NCBI RefSeq assembly: GCF_003076635.1
Contig: NZ_QDKG01000006.1
Span: 1 to 64,000 of the forward strand
Reading direction: 5' to 3'
From: Sphingobacterium corticibacter
GTDB taxonomy: Bacteria > Bacteroidota > Bacteroidia > Sphingobacteriales > Sphingobacteriaceae
Length of the DNA: 64,000 nucleotides
Shown here piece after piece: positions 35,711-45,184 of this stretch (its first letter is position 1; each line of letters opens with the position of its first letter). The notes under the pieces are model-generated. The model saw nothing but the letters and a program-made list of their open reading frames with translations. It did no database searches and was not told where the DNA came from. Both the position numbers and the translations under genes were made by a program.

Positions 35711-36031
35711 GAATTATTTTGTAATTGCCTGCAAAATATGTAAAAATATTCGTGTGTAAAGTTCTTTTTGTGAGATAATCTGCGGCCGAGTTCTTATATC
35801 TCACCTAGATTTGTTTGAGTTTCATGCTCCTGATCGTAGCGGGTTGTGTTCTGTTTCAAAAGAGTTTGGCTAAAGCCATCATTATGAATCCATATTGCCC
35901 GGTCTTTTTAGCGGGTAGGACGACATAGATTTGGTCTGCGTATGGATATAATCACTGGAAGTAATGAATATCCAAAACTGAGCTCTTAAATATTTGTTAG
36001 TGAAGTAATCAAACTGTGTGGACAGATAAGT
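35711..36031. other. Intergenic region between the divergent symporter and small-protein genes
   Basis: No gene is recognised in these 321 bases. A perfect plus-strand -7 box, TAGATTTG, lies at 35806-35813, but it is 218 bases ahead of the next plus-strand start. A weak inverted repeat (TGAGATA with TATCTCA) surrounds the stretch just before it. Confidence 0.5.
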
Positions 36032-36241
36032 ATGGATGCAAAAAAAACCAGAACGCAACTTTGGGATTGGATTACAGATAAAATTGGCAAATTCAGCGCA
36101 TGGTGCAAACCCGACCCTGACGATTCCAAATGGGTGCAAATAGGGAAGTCCATACTTAAAATTCCAATTATTCTATTTGTCTTAGCTTGTTCGCCAGTCA
36201 TGCTCATTGTTGCAGGTTTGATATTCTTCTTAATGCTTTGA
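36032..36241 (+). CDS. Small membrane protein of unknown function
   Basis: A 69-residue protein. A charged N-terminal half (MDAKKTRTQLWDWITDKIG) is followed by one long hydrophobic segment (about residues 46-69, IILFVLACSPVMLIVAGLIFF) that ends the protein. No family is recognised. Its stop codon TGA overlaps the TTG start proposed for the next gene (TTGA), which suggests that the two proteins are made together. Confidence 0.6.
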   Translation: MDAKKTRTQLWDWITDKIGKFSAWCKPDPDDSKWVQIGKSILKIPIILFVLACSPVMLIVAGLIFFLML

Positions 36242-36603
36242 ATAAGGCCGTCGCACATTTTATTAATCCATGGTTTTTGTGCTTTGCGCTGCTATTTATT
36301 ATACATCAGGTTGTGCAGTGGGGGCTGGGAATCCCCATAGGATGGCTTGATAGTTATCTCGACCCTTTGCTCATGATGCCGATCACGCTACACTTACTAC
36401 TTTGGGAAAGGCGCTATTTGTTTGAAAAGGGTGACAGTTACAAGCTGTCAATCTTCGGAATCTTTAACTATCTTATACTGGTGAGTATCTTAGGAGAGGT
36501 TATATTTCCTGTATTGCAGCCTGGGTTTGTTGCCGACTGGATAGACGTATTGTGTTATTTTACAGGCGCAGTCTTTTTTTATATTTTTATGAATGATGTG
36601 TAA
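36238..36603 (+). CDS. Small four-helix membrane protein of unknown function
   Basis: A 121-residue protein with four predicted membrane helices (about residues 10-28, 42-58, 75-95 and 100-118). No family is recognised. The start is placed at a TTG overlapping the previous stop by four bases, because no ATG is available near the first helix; an earlier TTG (36187) would overlap more. Translational coupling to the 69-residue protein is likely. Confidence 0.6.
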   Translation: MNKAVAHFINPWFLCFALLFIIHQVVQWGLGIPIGWLDSYLDPLLMMPITLHLLLWERRYLFEKGDSYKLSIFGIFNYLILVSILGEVIFPVLQPGFVADWIDVLCYFTGAVFFYIFMNDV

Positions 36604-36693
36604 ATGTTGAGTGATATGACATCAACCTTGTTGCCCATGTTAGGTAAGTACTGAAATACGGAATACTGTAGCTGTTTTGTACAGTAGCGTAAA

Positions 36694-36732
36694 ATCGAAG
36701 CGCTTGAAGTTTTGAATTTCAAGCGCTTCGAT
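36694..36732. terminator. Hairpin between convergent genes
   Basis: A perfect 15-bp inverted repeat (36694-36708 with 36718-36732) with a 9-base loop lies between the small membrane-protein gene and the convergent aldehyde dehydrogenase gene. It has AAAA before it, so it has a short U-tract on the minus strand. Confidence 0.65.
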
Positions 36733-36789
36733 CACTAGATCCTATTATTTATTGTTAGATAATGTCCAAAGTTGCATCATCAGATTATG

Positions 36790-38187
36790 TTAGTAAGGCG
36801 CTTCAATATCAGTAACGCGTACTAGCTTTTGGTTCGCAAATTCTGTAAGCGCCAACCAAGACAATTCGCGGCCATATCCTGAATTTTTAACACCTCCAAA
36901 AGGCAGTTGCGGCGACGAAGTCGTCGGTCTGTTGATGAAAACCATCCCGGCATCTATGCGTTTTGCAACACTCTTTGCATGCGGAATATCTTCGCAAAAG
37001 ATAGTAGATCCAAGGCCAAAATGACTATCATTGGCCACATTGATGGCTTCTTCATCATCTTTCACTTTGATCAGAGCTATCACTGGGCCAAATATCTCTT
37101 CATCATATGCTGGTTGGCCTTTTTTGACGTTACTAAACAGCGTCGGCGCAATAAAAAATCCTTTTTGTTCCAGCCTCTTACCACCAGCTAGCAACGTAGC
37201 GCCATTATTTTCGGTTTCCTTAATTTGTTTTAATACCGTATCCATTTGTCTTTCCGAACTCATGGGGCCAAATTCGGTATCCGATTCTAAAGGATCTCCA
37301 ATTTTGACTTTAGCCATGGCCGCTTTCACTTTTGCTTCAATTTGCTCATATACAGATTCTACCACAATGATCCGTTTGGATGAGGTGCAGACTTGACCAG
37401 AGTTCTCCAATCTCCCTTGCACAATACCTTTTGTAGCTTTATCCAAATCCGCTTTCTCCAAGACAATAAGTGGATCTGAACCGCCGAGTTCTAAAACGGA
37501 TTTTTTAAGGTATCTCCCTGCTAAGGCAGCAATACTTGCACCGGCTTTTTCACTTCCGGTCAACATCACACCGCGGACGCGCTTATCTGCTACTATTGCT
37601 TCAATCTCGTCGGTATCAATCGCGAAGGTATTGTATACACCTTCCGGTAATCCGGCATCAACAAAAACTTTTTGTATGGCCAAGGCACATTGATATACAG
37701 CGGTGGTTGGCTTCATCAAAATAGTATTCCCCGTAGCTATGTTTGGTGCAGCAAATCGAATCAACTGCGAAAATGGGAAATTCCAAGGTTGTACGGATAA
37801 TAGAACGCCCAATGGTTCATGGGTCACATAGGCTTCGCCATGTTCTATTTCGGAGATAGATTGATCTTCTAGAAATCTAGCAGCATTCTCCCCATAATAT
37901 TTTAAAATTTGGATACAATAATCTATTTCCCCTTCACTGGATGTCAATGGCTTTCCCATTTCTACACATGCAAGCTTGGCGATCTCGCTTTTGCGACTTT
38001 CCAAGATTTCAGCAGATTTTAGTAATAATTGCGCTCGCTCGGAGACATCTTTTTTCTTCCACACACTATGAAATGCCTGATCGGCTTTGTCCAGCAGCTG
38101 CATAGACTCATCTACGCTATGATATGGATATTCTTTTTCAACTTGTTCGGTATACGGATTGATAATTTTAAATGTTGATTTACTCAT
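36790..38187 (-). CDS. NAD(P)-dependent aldehyde dehydrogenase, succinate-semialdehyde type
   Basis: A 465-residue cytoplasmic enzyme that oxidises an aldehyde to its acid. The active-site cysteine is in NSGQVCTSSKR, the general-base glutamate in LELGGSDP, and the cofactor-binding region VQPWNFPF. The length and the end SPQLPFGGVKNSGYGRELS match the short succinate-semialdehyde dehydrogenases (Sad/YneI type). Substrate choice is inferred. The start at 38187 (MSKSTFKIINPYTE) matches the family; the open frame upstream encodes a cysteine-rich stretch unlike it. Confidence 0.9.
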   Translation of the reverse strand: MSKSTFKIINPYTEQVEKEYPYHSVDESMQLLDKADQAFHSVWKKKDVSERAQLLLKSAEILESRKSEIAKLACVEMGKPLTSSEGEIDYCIQILKYYGENAARFLEDQSISEIEHGEAYVTHEPLGVLLSVQPWNFPFSQLIRFAAPNIATGNTILMKPTTAVYQCALAIQKVFVDAGLPEGVYNTFAIDTDEIEAIVADKRVRGVMLTGSEKAGASIAALAGRYLKKSVLELGGSDPLIVLEKADLDKATKGIVQGRLENSGQVCTSSKRIIVVESVYEQIEAKVKAAMAKVKIGDPLESDTEFGPMSSERQMDTVLKQIKETENNGATLLAGGKRLEQKGFFIAPTLFSNVKKGQPAYDEEIFGPVIALIKVKDDEEAINVANDSHFGLGSTIFCEDIPHAKSVAKRIDAGMVFINRPTTSSPQLPFGGVKNSGYGRELSWLALTEFANQKLVRVTDIEAPY

Positions 38188-38488
38188 TGTATTGTTTGTT
38201 GTTGATTTATTATTCCATTGTGTATATGAGCAGCTCTGCTCATGTATACGTTTACAACATACAAAGAGCGTGTTCAGTTTGCTGTCGAATGAATGCTGAC
38301 GACCAATTGACATAATCAGGAGGGCATTTTTCCACTACTTCGTCAATTCCGAGGTGTTTTTGTCTTTGGCGGATTTTACCATGGCGTTTTCACCAATACG
38401 GAGTTGCTGCAGTCGCAAGGTATTCTGTAGCATAACATTAAGTTAATATGGGCTCTCTATATTTGTTGATCCTATGAGATAAGAAATT
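38188..38488. other. Intergenic region between the aldehyde dehydrogenase and sigma-factor genes
   Basis: No gene is recognised in these 301 bases. It holds the promoters of the two divergent genes; only the plus-strand -7 box at 38458 is clear. Confidence 0.5.
38458..38465 (+). promoter_or_regulatory. Promoter -7 box of the first ECF sigma gene
   Basis: TATATTTG matches TAnnTTTG exactly, 23 bases ahead of the sigma-factor ATG. This suggests basal expression by the housekeeping sigma factor. Confidence 0.45.
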
Positions 38489-39082
38489 ATGGAGATGTTA
38501 CAGGATAATCAACTCATGCAAGCCATCAGAGCGGGGAATGAACAAGCTTTCGCGCAGTTTTTTGACGAGTACTGGGCTTACCTTTATCGAGAAGCATATT
38601 TTCGTCTCAAGAACCATGATGATGCTGAGGACATCGTGCAAGAAATTTTTACTTCTTTTTGGCAGAATCGTGAGACCACGACCATTAATATCTCTATCAA
38701 AGCATACCTCGCAGGTGCGCTGAAAAATAAATTGATTCGACATTATACCAAAAATAACCTGCATCAAGAAACCGTTGATCACGTTTTGCGGCAGATGACT
38801 GTCTTTGAAGAAGGCGTACTAGATGCGATTACCGCGAAAGAAATTCAGCATACCATCAACCAAGCGATACATCATTTCCCCAAGAATATGCATGATATCA
38901 TCCTATTGCGGATGCAAAGCTTCACCATAGCGGAGATTTCGAAAGCCCTCGGCCTCTCACCCCAAACCGTGAAAAATAATACGACTATGGGCTTAAAACA
39001 GTTGAAAGATATCTTAAGCAAAGAGCATCCCGAAGTATCCTCCAGCCTGTACGCCTTTATTCTTGCCTTAATAATTACTTAA
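38489..39082 (+). CDS. ECF-type RNA polymerase sigma factor
   Basis: A 197-residue sigma-70 family factor of the kind paired with FecR anti-sigma factors in Bacteroidota. Region 2 is at about 25-90 (FFDEYWAYLYREAYFRLKNHDDAEDIVQEIF) and region 4 at about 125-180 (MQSFTIAEISKALGLSPQTVKNNTTMGLKQLK). It is the first gene of the second SusCD locus, 70 bases ahead of the anti-sigma gene. Its target is probably the promoter of the SusC-like receptor gene. Confidence 0.92.
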   Translation: MEMLQDNQLMQAIRAGNEQAFAQFFDEYWAYLYREAYFRLKNHDDAEDIVQEIFTSFWQNRETTTINISIKAYLAGALKNKLIRHYTKNNLHQETVDHVLRQMTVFEEGVLDAITAKEIQHTINQAIHHFPKNMHDIILLRMQSFTIAEISKALGLSPQTVKNNTTMGLKQLKDILSKEHPEVSSSLYAFILALIIT

Positions 39083-39152
39083 TAGCAACTTAACGATTTC
39101 TTGAGGTACTTATTACCCATTCGCTGCACTATAAGAGTGAAAACAACAGCAA

Positions 39153-40124
39153 GTGGATTTAAAGAAACTCAAAGAACTGCTCAATAAGCACCAATCCGGT
39201 CAAGCTACCGAAGCCGAGCGCCAACTCATCGAGACTTGGTATGCCTCTTTCTCGGATAATCAGGAGCAAGGTGCATTCGAAAATAGCGAACAAAAGACAC
39301 GCGCTCGCGAACGCATTTGGTCTGGTATTGAGATGAGCCCCCAACCTATACCACAGCGTGGGTTCACACAGCGATATCTCGTCCATTTCATCAGTGCCGC
39401 TGCGGTATTGCTCGTATTAGGAATGTCGATTGCTATTAAGCAGCGCATGTTCTCCTCCAATAGCAGTAGCATAGCTCAACAAGCATCCGTGCCTGACTTC
39501 CGCAGTAGTACGGGACGAAAAGAACGTAAGATGTTGGTGCTTCCTGATGGCACACAGATCTGGCTCAATGCCAATTCTACCATGGAAGTACTGGCAAATT
39601 ATGGTGATAGTGTGCGTCGTGTACACTTATCAGGAGAAGCATTCTTTGATGTGGCTCACCAACCTTCCAAACCATTTATAGTCGAGTTAGACGACCTGAG
39701 TGTGCGCGTACTCGGAACAGCCTTTAATATCAATAGTTATGCCCGGTTACAGACCATCCATGTAAGCGTGGATCGTGGTGCAGTTCAAGTGGAGAAAAAT
39801 GGTGTTCCGCTAGAGAAACTATCCCTTGGACAATCCCTCGTGTTTGCAAAGGATCAAGGCACATATGCGTTGCAGGAAACAGCCAACCAAGGCACTTGGC
39901 GCGATGGTAAAGTAGTATTGGCGCAAGCCAGCTTTGAGGAAATGGCACAAGTTATTCAAAACATGCACGGAGTAACGGTTAAGAAACCTGCAAATTCAAA
40001 GCAGACCTATTCGTATGATCTAACACTCTATGCGGATAGACCACTAAGTGAAAACATGGAAAAAATATGCAGTATACACCGATTAAAATATAGGAGGGTA
40101 GGCGATGAACTAATGCTATACTAA
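39153..40124 (+). CDS. FecR-family anti-sigma factor
   Basis: A 323-residue inner-membrane regulator. A cytoplasmic sigma-binding region (1-70), one membrane helix (about 73-93, FISAAAVLLVLGMSIAI), a periplasmic FecR domain (about 120-215; LPDGTQIWLNANSTMEV, GEAFFDVAH, VLGTAFNINSY) and a C-terminal DUF4974-like domain (about 250-323) are present. It should hold the ECF sigma factor until the STN domain of the receptor reports substrate binding. The start is GTG at 39153; no ATG lies nearby in frame. Confidence 0.9.
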   Translation: MDLKKLKELLNKHQSGQATEAERQLIETWYASFSDNQEQGAFENSEQKTRARERIWSGIEMSPQPIPQRGFTQRYLVHFISAAAVLLVLGMSIAIKQRMFSSNSSSIAQQASVPDFRSSTGRKERKMLVLPDGTQIWLNANSTMEVLANYGDSVRRVHLSGEAFFDVAHQPSKPFIVELDDLSVRVLGTAFNINSYARLQTIHVSVDRGAVQVEKNGVPLEKLSLGQSLVFAKDQGTYALQETANQGTWRDGKVVLAQASFEEMAQVIQNMHGVTVKKPANSKQTYSYDLTLYADRPLSENMEKICSIHRLKYRRVGDELMLY

Positions 40125-40139
40125 CCAGACGATTACGTG

Positions 40140-40157
40140 CGGCACCCAAAGGTGCCG
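40140..40157 (+). terminator. Short hairpin between anti-sigma and receptor genes
   Basis: A 7-bp GC-rich stem (40140-40146 with 40151-40157), 4-base loop, lies 15 bases after the anti-sigma stop. It has no T tract; it may end the sigma/anti-sigma transcript or protect its 3' end. Confidence 0.4.
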
Positions 40158-40242
40158 TCCGCAATGAATGTTGGCCCGGCTTTGCTTGAGACCCATTACC
40201 CGGCCACTTAGCTTTTTATGAATTACTAAGACTATAAAAATA

Positions 40243-43200
40243 ATGAATATAAATCTATTGTTCATACGAATTATTATGCGTGCGACAATTATGATCTGCT
40301 TATTTGGGACGATGATTGGCCAATTTCTATTGGCGGCGCCTCTCATGGGACAAATCCACCAGCGAAAAATTGATTTTACAGCGACTGATATCACGTTGTA
40401 TACGGCCATCAAGAAGCTCGAAAAGGAGCAAAACTTGGACATTGCATTTGATGATAAGCTCCTAGGGCTATCGTCTAAAACCGTGTCTAATAAATCATTT
40501 AAAACGACTTCCATTGCACGCATACTGCAAAACCTATTTATCGGTACGAATGTCGTTTTTGAAGAAAATGATAGGGGAACTATTATCCTGAAGAAAGCGC
40601 AGCAGCCCGGTGTGCTCACAGGCGTTGTGTTGGATGAAAACGGCGATCCTTTACCATCGGCAACCGTGCGTATTGTGGAGCTCAATAGAACTACCACCAC
40701 CAACAACGATGGTCGGTTTACCGTTTCAGTACGTCCCGGATCCTACACTGTCACGGCGAGCTACATCTCGTTTGAGACCATGAGCAAAAATCAGGTACTT
40801 GTGCAAGAAGGTGAAACCATGACCTTAAGTTTTCAATTAGTGCCTGCCATGGATGAAGTAGCTGAGGTAGTCGTGACCGCGCTAGGCATATCACGTCAGC
40901 AAAAGTCATTAGGCTATGCCGCGACCGAACTAAAAGGCGAGAAGATTGCTGAAACCATGCCCAATAATTGGACGGAGGCGCTTTCAGGACGCATTGCCGG
41001 GGTCAATCTCGTGCGCTCGGGAGCAGGTCCAGCAGGTTCGAACAAGATTATTCTACGTGGCGAAAACAATTTGACGGGAGACAACCAAGCTTTGATCATT
41101 GTCGATGGAGTTGTGATCAATAATAGCAGTGGCAATCAAGTCGGGCAAGGGCATGGCGCTTATTTAGGTGGCGATTCACCGGTAGATTTCGGAACGGGGA
41201 TCAACGATATCAACCCTGAAGACATTGCCTCTCTCACTGTACTTAAAGGTGCCAATGCCACGGCGCTCTATGGACAGCGAGGAGCTAATGGAGCGATTGT
41301 CATCACCACAAAATCAGGAAGGATCAACAAAGGCATTGGTGTCACGGTATCTTCTAATGCTGTGATCGAATCCGTATCGCGCTGGCCAGACTACCAGTAT
41401 GAATACGGACAAGGAACGGAGGGCGTACGCTATTACTCCTTCAATGATGGGATCGATGGCCCGAGCACACGAAGCACAAGCTCTGCTTGGGGACCAAAAT
41501 TTGATGGTCAAATGTATTTCCAATACGACCCGATCACCCAGACTCGTGCTGCAGAGCGCACGCTTTGGGAGGCGTTCCCAGATGAGCGTAAGAAGTTTTT
41601 CGAAACCGGAACCACATTTACTAATTCCATCAGCCTAGATGGGGGCAATGCCCGTACACAAGTGCGTTTTTCTTTTACGGATCTACGCAATAAATGGATC
41701 ATCCCCAATACAGGATACGAACGCAACAACGTATCCTTGACGGCCGCCCATCAAGTCACCGATAAACTACGCATCCAGACCCGCATCAATTACCGACAAA
41801 ATCGTAGTGATAACTTGCCCACTTCTGGCTACAACAATCAATCTTTCATGTACTGGAATGCCTTTTGGCAACCTAATGCGCAGTTGAGTTGGTTGGAAGA
41901 TTATTGGAAGCATGGATCAGAAAACCTGGTGCAAAACTATCCGTATAGTAGTCTAGTCGACAACCCGTACCTAATCGCATACGAAATGCTCAACAAGAAT
42001 AAGCGACATGGCCTAACGGGTAACATCGAAGCCACGTATAAGTTCTCGGACGAATGGGATGTGCTGGTGCGTACCACTATGGATCTAAATGCCGAACGGC
42101 GCAGCCAACAGCGGCCATACGATACCGAAAAATTTAGAAAGGGAATGTTTCGTACCCAAGCCATCAATAACACAGAAACCAATTCTGAATTGATGGTAAC
42201 GTACAAGAAGGATATCAACGACGATTTCAAAATAAGAATCACTGGTGGAGGTAGCTCCCTACGCAATGAAAATGCGCTAGAACGCAATTCTGCCGATTCA
42301 TTGGCTTATCCCGGTATTTTCAATATGGGGAATCCGGCAGGCGTGATCGTGAGTACACCTTTTCGCAGCGAACTGGTGCTCAACAGTGTGTATGCCTTTG
42401 GTACGGTTGCATTTCGCGATTATTTATTTGCCGATCTATCATTTCGTACCGACTGGAATAGCGCGCTAGCCTCGCCCACCAACAAAGGCAAGTCGTTTAG
42501 CTACCCATCTGTCAACGTGAGTTATGTGCTTTCTGATATGGTAAACTTGCCAGCACAGTTTTCCATGGTCAAGTTTCGCGGATCTATCGCCGAAGTTGGA
42601 AGTGGCTCAATGGTACCTTATCGCACGTCCTACACGTACAATGTAGACCCTACATTTCCCGGCGGAAGATCAAACCCTACCTCGCTTCCTAACCTACAAC
42701 TAGAGCCCCTCAAAACGGTCAGTTACGAACTTGGAACAGATCTCAACTTCTTTAGAAATAGATTCACCTTGAACGCGACCTATTACACCGCAACGACAAC
42801 CAATCAGCATTTAGTTGCCGTCATCGATCGTGCGTCTGGCGCAAATAACGTATTGATCAATGCCGGTGGCATCCGAAATAGTGGATTTGAATTAGAAGCA
42901 TCCATCGTACCGATTCAGAAGAAGGATGGCCTTACTTGGACGATGAGCCCCACTTTTAGCACCAATAAGAATAAGGTGTTGGAACTGACCGACAACCAGC
43001 AAGAAATGATCTTGCAAAACGGGCCCGGCAGCCGCGGTATGATGGTAGCTCGTGTGGGTGGACGCATGGATGAATTATGGGGTCGCGGTTACCAACGTGC
43101 ACCCGATGGACAGATTGTATACCAAAATGGTCTACCTCAATTAACCGATTCGGTACAATACATTGGCCAAGCCAATCCTGCCTTTCGTTTAGGCTTGTAC

Positions 43201-43713
43201 AACGAGTTCCGATACAAGCAATTCCGCGTTGGCTTTTTATTCGACGCGCAATTTGGTGCGGTCGGCTATTCATTGACCTCTGCGGTCAATAGTGAGCAAG
43301 GTAAAACCACCAATACCTTACCTGGCCGCTACAACGGTATCATCGGAAATGGTGTGATCGACAATGGAGATGGCAGCTACCGAGCAAACGACGTGATCGC
43401 TACCAATGTGTGGGATTATTACAATGCGCATATGGGGCGTGACAACGTCGAAGGCACCAGTTATTCGACCGACTTTCTAAAGTTTAGAGAGTTTCGAATC
43501 GATTATAGTTTGAAGCCTGAAACCTTGGCTAAGTTAGGCTTGCAACGTGCGACCATAGGCGCCTTCGGCCGCGACCTGTTTATCTGGTCAAGCTGGCCTG
43601 CTTTTGATCCCGAGTTTGGCACATTGGGTAATGGCGACATCACCCGAGGCTTTGAGTTGGGGCAATTCCCGGCTACGCGCACTTTTGGTGTCAACCTAGT
43701 TATTGGCCTTTAA
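40243..43713 (+). CDS. SusC-type TonB-linked receptor with STN signalling domain
   Basis: A 1156-residue outer-membrane receptor. After a signal sequence (about 1-35) comes an STN domain (about 42-110; TDITLYTAIKKLEKEQNLDIAF), the part that speaks to the FecR anti-sigma factor. A carboxypeptidase-like domain (about 118-205), a plug with IIVDGVVINN and ALYGQRGANGAIV, and the barrel follow. Together with the sigma and anti-sigma genes just upstream, this is a complete cell-surface signalling set. The cargo is unknown: the linked enzyme is a phosphoesterase, not a glycosidase. Confidence 0.94.
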   Translation: MNINLLFIRIIMRATIMICLFGTMIGQFLLAAPLMGQIHQRKIDFTATDITLYTAIKKLEKEQNLDIAFDDKLLGLSSKTVSNKSFKTTSIARILQNLFIGTNVVFEENDRGTIILKKAQQPGVLTGVVLDENGDPLPSATVRIVELNRTTTTNNDGRFTVSVRPGSYTVTASYISFETMSKNQVLVQEGETMTLSFQLVPAMDEVAEVVVTALGISRQQKSLGYAATELKGEKIAETMPNNWTEALSGRIAGVNLVRSGAGPAGSNKIILRGENNLTGDNQALIIVDGVVINNSSGNQVGQGHGAYLGGDSPVDFGTGINDINPEDIASLTVLKGANATALYGQRGANGAIVITTKSGRINKGIGVTVSSNAVIESVSRWPDYQYEYGQGTEGVRYYSFNDGIDGPSTRSTSSAWGPKFDGQMYFQYDPITQTRAAERTLWEAFPDERKKFFETGTTFTNSISLDGGNARTQVRFSFTDLRNKWIIPNTGYERNNVSLTAAHQVTDKLRIQTRINYRQNRSDNLPTSGYNNQSFMYWNAFWQPNAQLSWLEDYWKHGSENLVQNYPYSSLVDNPYLIAYEMLNKNKRHGLTGNIEATYKFSDEWDVLVRTTMDLNAERRSQQRPYDTEKFRKGMFRTQAINNTETNSELMVTYKKDINDDFKIRITGGGSSLRNENALERNSADSLAYPGIFNMGNPAGVIVSTPFRSELVLNSVYAFGTVAFRDYLFADLSFRTDWNSALASPTNKGKSFSYPSVNVSYVLSDMVNLPAQFSMVKFRGSIAEVGSGSMVPYRTSYTYNVDPTFPGGRSNPTSLPNLQLEPLKTVSYELGTDLNFFRNRFTLNATYYTATTTNQHLVAVIDRASGANNVLINAGGIRNSGFELEASIVPIQKKDGLTWTMSPTFSTNKNKVLELTDNQQEMILQNGPGSRGMMVARVGGRMDELWGRGYQRAPDGQIVYQNGLPQLTDSVQYIGQANPAFRLGLYNEFRYKQFRVGFLFDAQFGAVGYSLTSAVNSEQGKTTNTLPGRYNGIIGNGVIDNGDGSYRANDVIATNVWDYYNAHMGRDNVEGTSYSTDFLKFREFRIDYSLKPETLAKLGLQRATIGAFGRDLFIWSSWPAFDPEFGTLGNGDITRGFELGQFPATRTFGVNLVIGL

Positions 43714-43725
43714 ATCATTGTAAAT

Positions 43726-45180
43726 ATGAAACATCTTATAAAAGTAATAGTACTAGGAATCGTTTGCTCGAGTATATTCACCTCCTGCAACAAGGATTTC
43801 CAAGAAATCAATACCAACCCAAATACCAGCCCTCGGGTGCAACCGGAGAACCTGCTCGCTCCTGCATTAGCAAAATCAGTGAGTGCCAACATGAGTCGTA
43901 GCCAGCGCATCACCAACGAACTGATGCAAGTAACGGTCAATATGGGGGACGGCGAAGGTCGTATCTTCCGATACGATATCCGCACCAACGAAGCCGATCA
44001 CATGTGGAATAATCTCTATGTGCAGCTACGCAACTTTCGCGATATCTACGAGTACGCGGATGAACTCAATCAACCAGAATACAAAGCAATTGCCCAGATT
44101 TCTGAAGTGTGGTTGTTCTCAATACTTACCGATATTTATGGTGATATTCCGTATTCGCAAGCATTACTGGGAAGAGATTCAAACATAGTGCAACCGGTAT
44201 TCGACAAGCAGCAGGCGATCTATTTATCGCTGTTTGAGAAGTTAGAAGAAGCCAATACCTTACTGAACGGTATCGCTTTTGAATACAAAATAAAAGCAGA
44301 TGCAGACCCTGTTTTTAATGGGCAAATGTACAAATGGCGCCTATTTGGTAATTCCTTATACCTGCGCTTGGCACTACGTCTTGCACACAAGACTGAGCTG
44401 AATACTGCGGCGATTATCAAAAAGATTATCGAAGACGAACCGATACGGTATCCCATTATGCGTAGCAATGATGACTCCGCTATTTTGAGATGGACTGGTG
44501 TATCACCGTATGTATCACCTTTTGGGACTTGGCGGCCGGCCGATTGGTACGGTCCAAAATCGGCCAGCTTCTTTATCGACAAACTTAGTGAGCGAAGTGA
44601 TCCGCGTATTGTAAGCTGGGTTTCCCTTTTCAATGGCGACTATCTTGGCGTGCCGAGTGGGTATCCGATTGGGCAACCACCTGTACAAGGTTCTGCGCTA
44701 CACACCGACTTGATGTCTCACCCTTTATTAGGAAACATGTTGAATTATGGCGAGCTACAGCTCATCTTAGCCGAAGCAGCCGTTAAAGGATACATTACCA
44801 CTGGATCAGCACGTGAATATTACGAACGTGGCACCAGAGCAGGTATCGAGCTGTGGGGGCATCAAATGCCTTCGTTCTACCTCTCGACCGATCTGACTGC
44901 TTGGGACGATAACTTTGATGAATTTCAGAAAATGGAACTCATTCACCTGCAAAAATATTACGCGTTATTCTTCACGGATATGCAATCCTGGTTTGAGTTT
45001 CGCCGTACGGGTCACCCCGTCCTGCCTATAGGATCGGGACATCTCAACGGGGGCAAAATGCCTGTAAGACTCAATTACCCAGTCTATGTGCAAAATGCCA
45101 ACCGTGCTAATTATCAACAGGCTGTAGCCGAGCAAGGACCGGATAATTTCAATACACCGGTATGGTGGCAAAAACCTTAA
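43726..45180 (+). CDS. SusD/RagB-like lipoprotein (SusD-like 2 type)
   Basis: A 484-residue lipoprotein (FTSC, C21) that begins NKDFQEINTNPNTSPRVQPENLLAPAL, the usual start of the PF12771-type SusD group. Helical TPR-like parts (WLFSILTDIYGDIPYSQAL) follow. It is the surface lid for the SusC-like receptor whose gene ends 12 bases upstream. This SusD group is often linked to ECF-sigma-controlled loci. The ligand is unknown. Confidence 0.92.
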   Translation: MKHLIKVIVLGIVCSSIFTSCNKDFQEINTNPNTSPRVQPENLLAPALAKSVSANMSRSQRITNELMQVTVNMGDGEGRIFRYDIRTNEADHMWNNLYVQLRNFRDIYEYADELNQPEYKAIAQISEVWLFSILTDIYGDIPYSQALLGRDSNIVQPVFDKQQAIYLSLFEKLEEANTLLNGIAFEYKIKADADPVFNGQMYKWRLFGNSLYLRLALRLAHKTELNTAAIIKKIIEDEPIRYPIMRSNDDSAILRWTGVSPYVSPFGTWRPADWYGPKSASFFIDKLSERSDPRIVSWVSLFNGDYLGVPSGYPIGQPPVQGSALHTDLMSHPLLGNMLNYGELQLILAEAAVKGYITTGSAREYYERGTRAGIELWGHQMPSFYLSTDLTAWDDNFDEFQKMELIHLQKYYALFFTDMQSWFEFRRTGHPVLPIGSGHLNGGKMPVRLNYPVYVQNANRANYQQAVAEQGPDNFNTPVWWQKP

Positions 45181-45184
45181 TCGA

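Noticed and set aside
40116..40706. 196-codon open frame on the minus strand
   Set aside because: It covers the start of the STN-domain receptor gene, whose protein is unmistakable. The antisense product has no recognisable feature.
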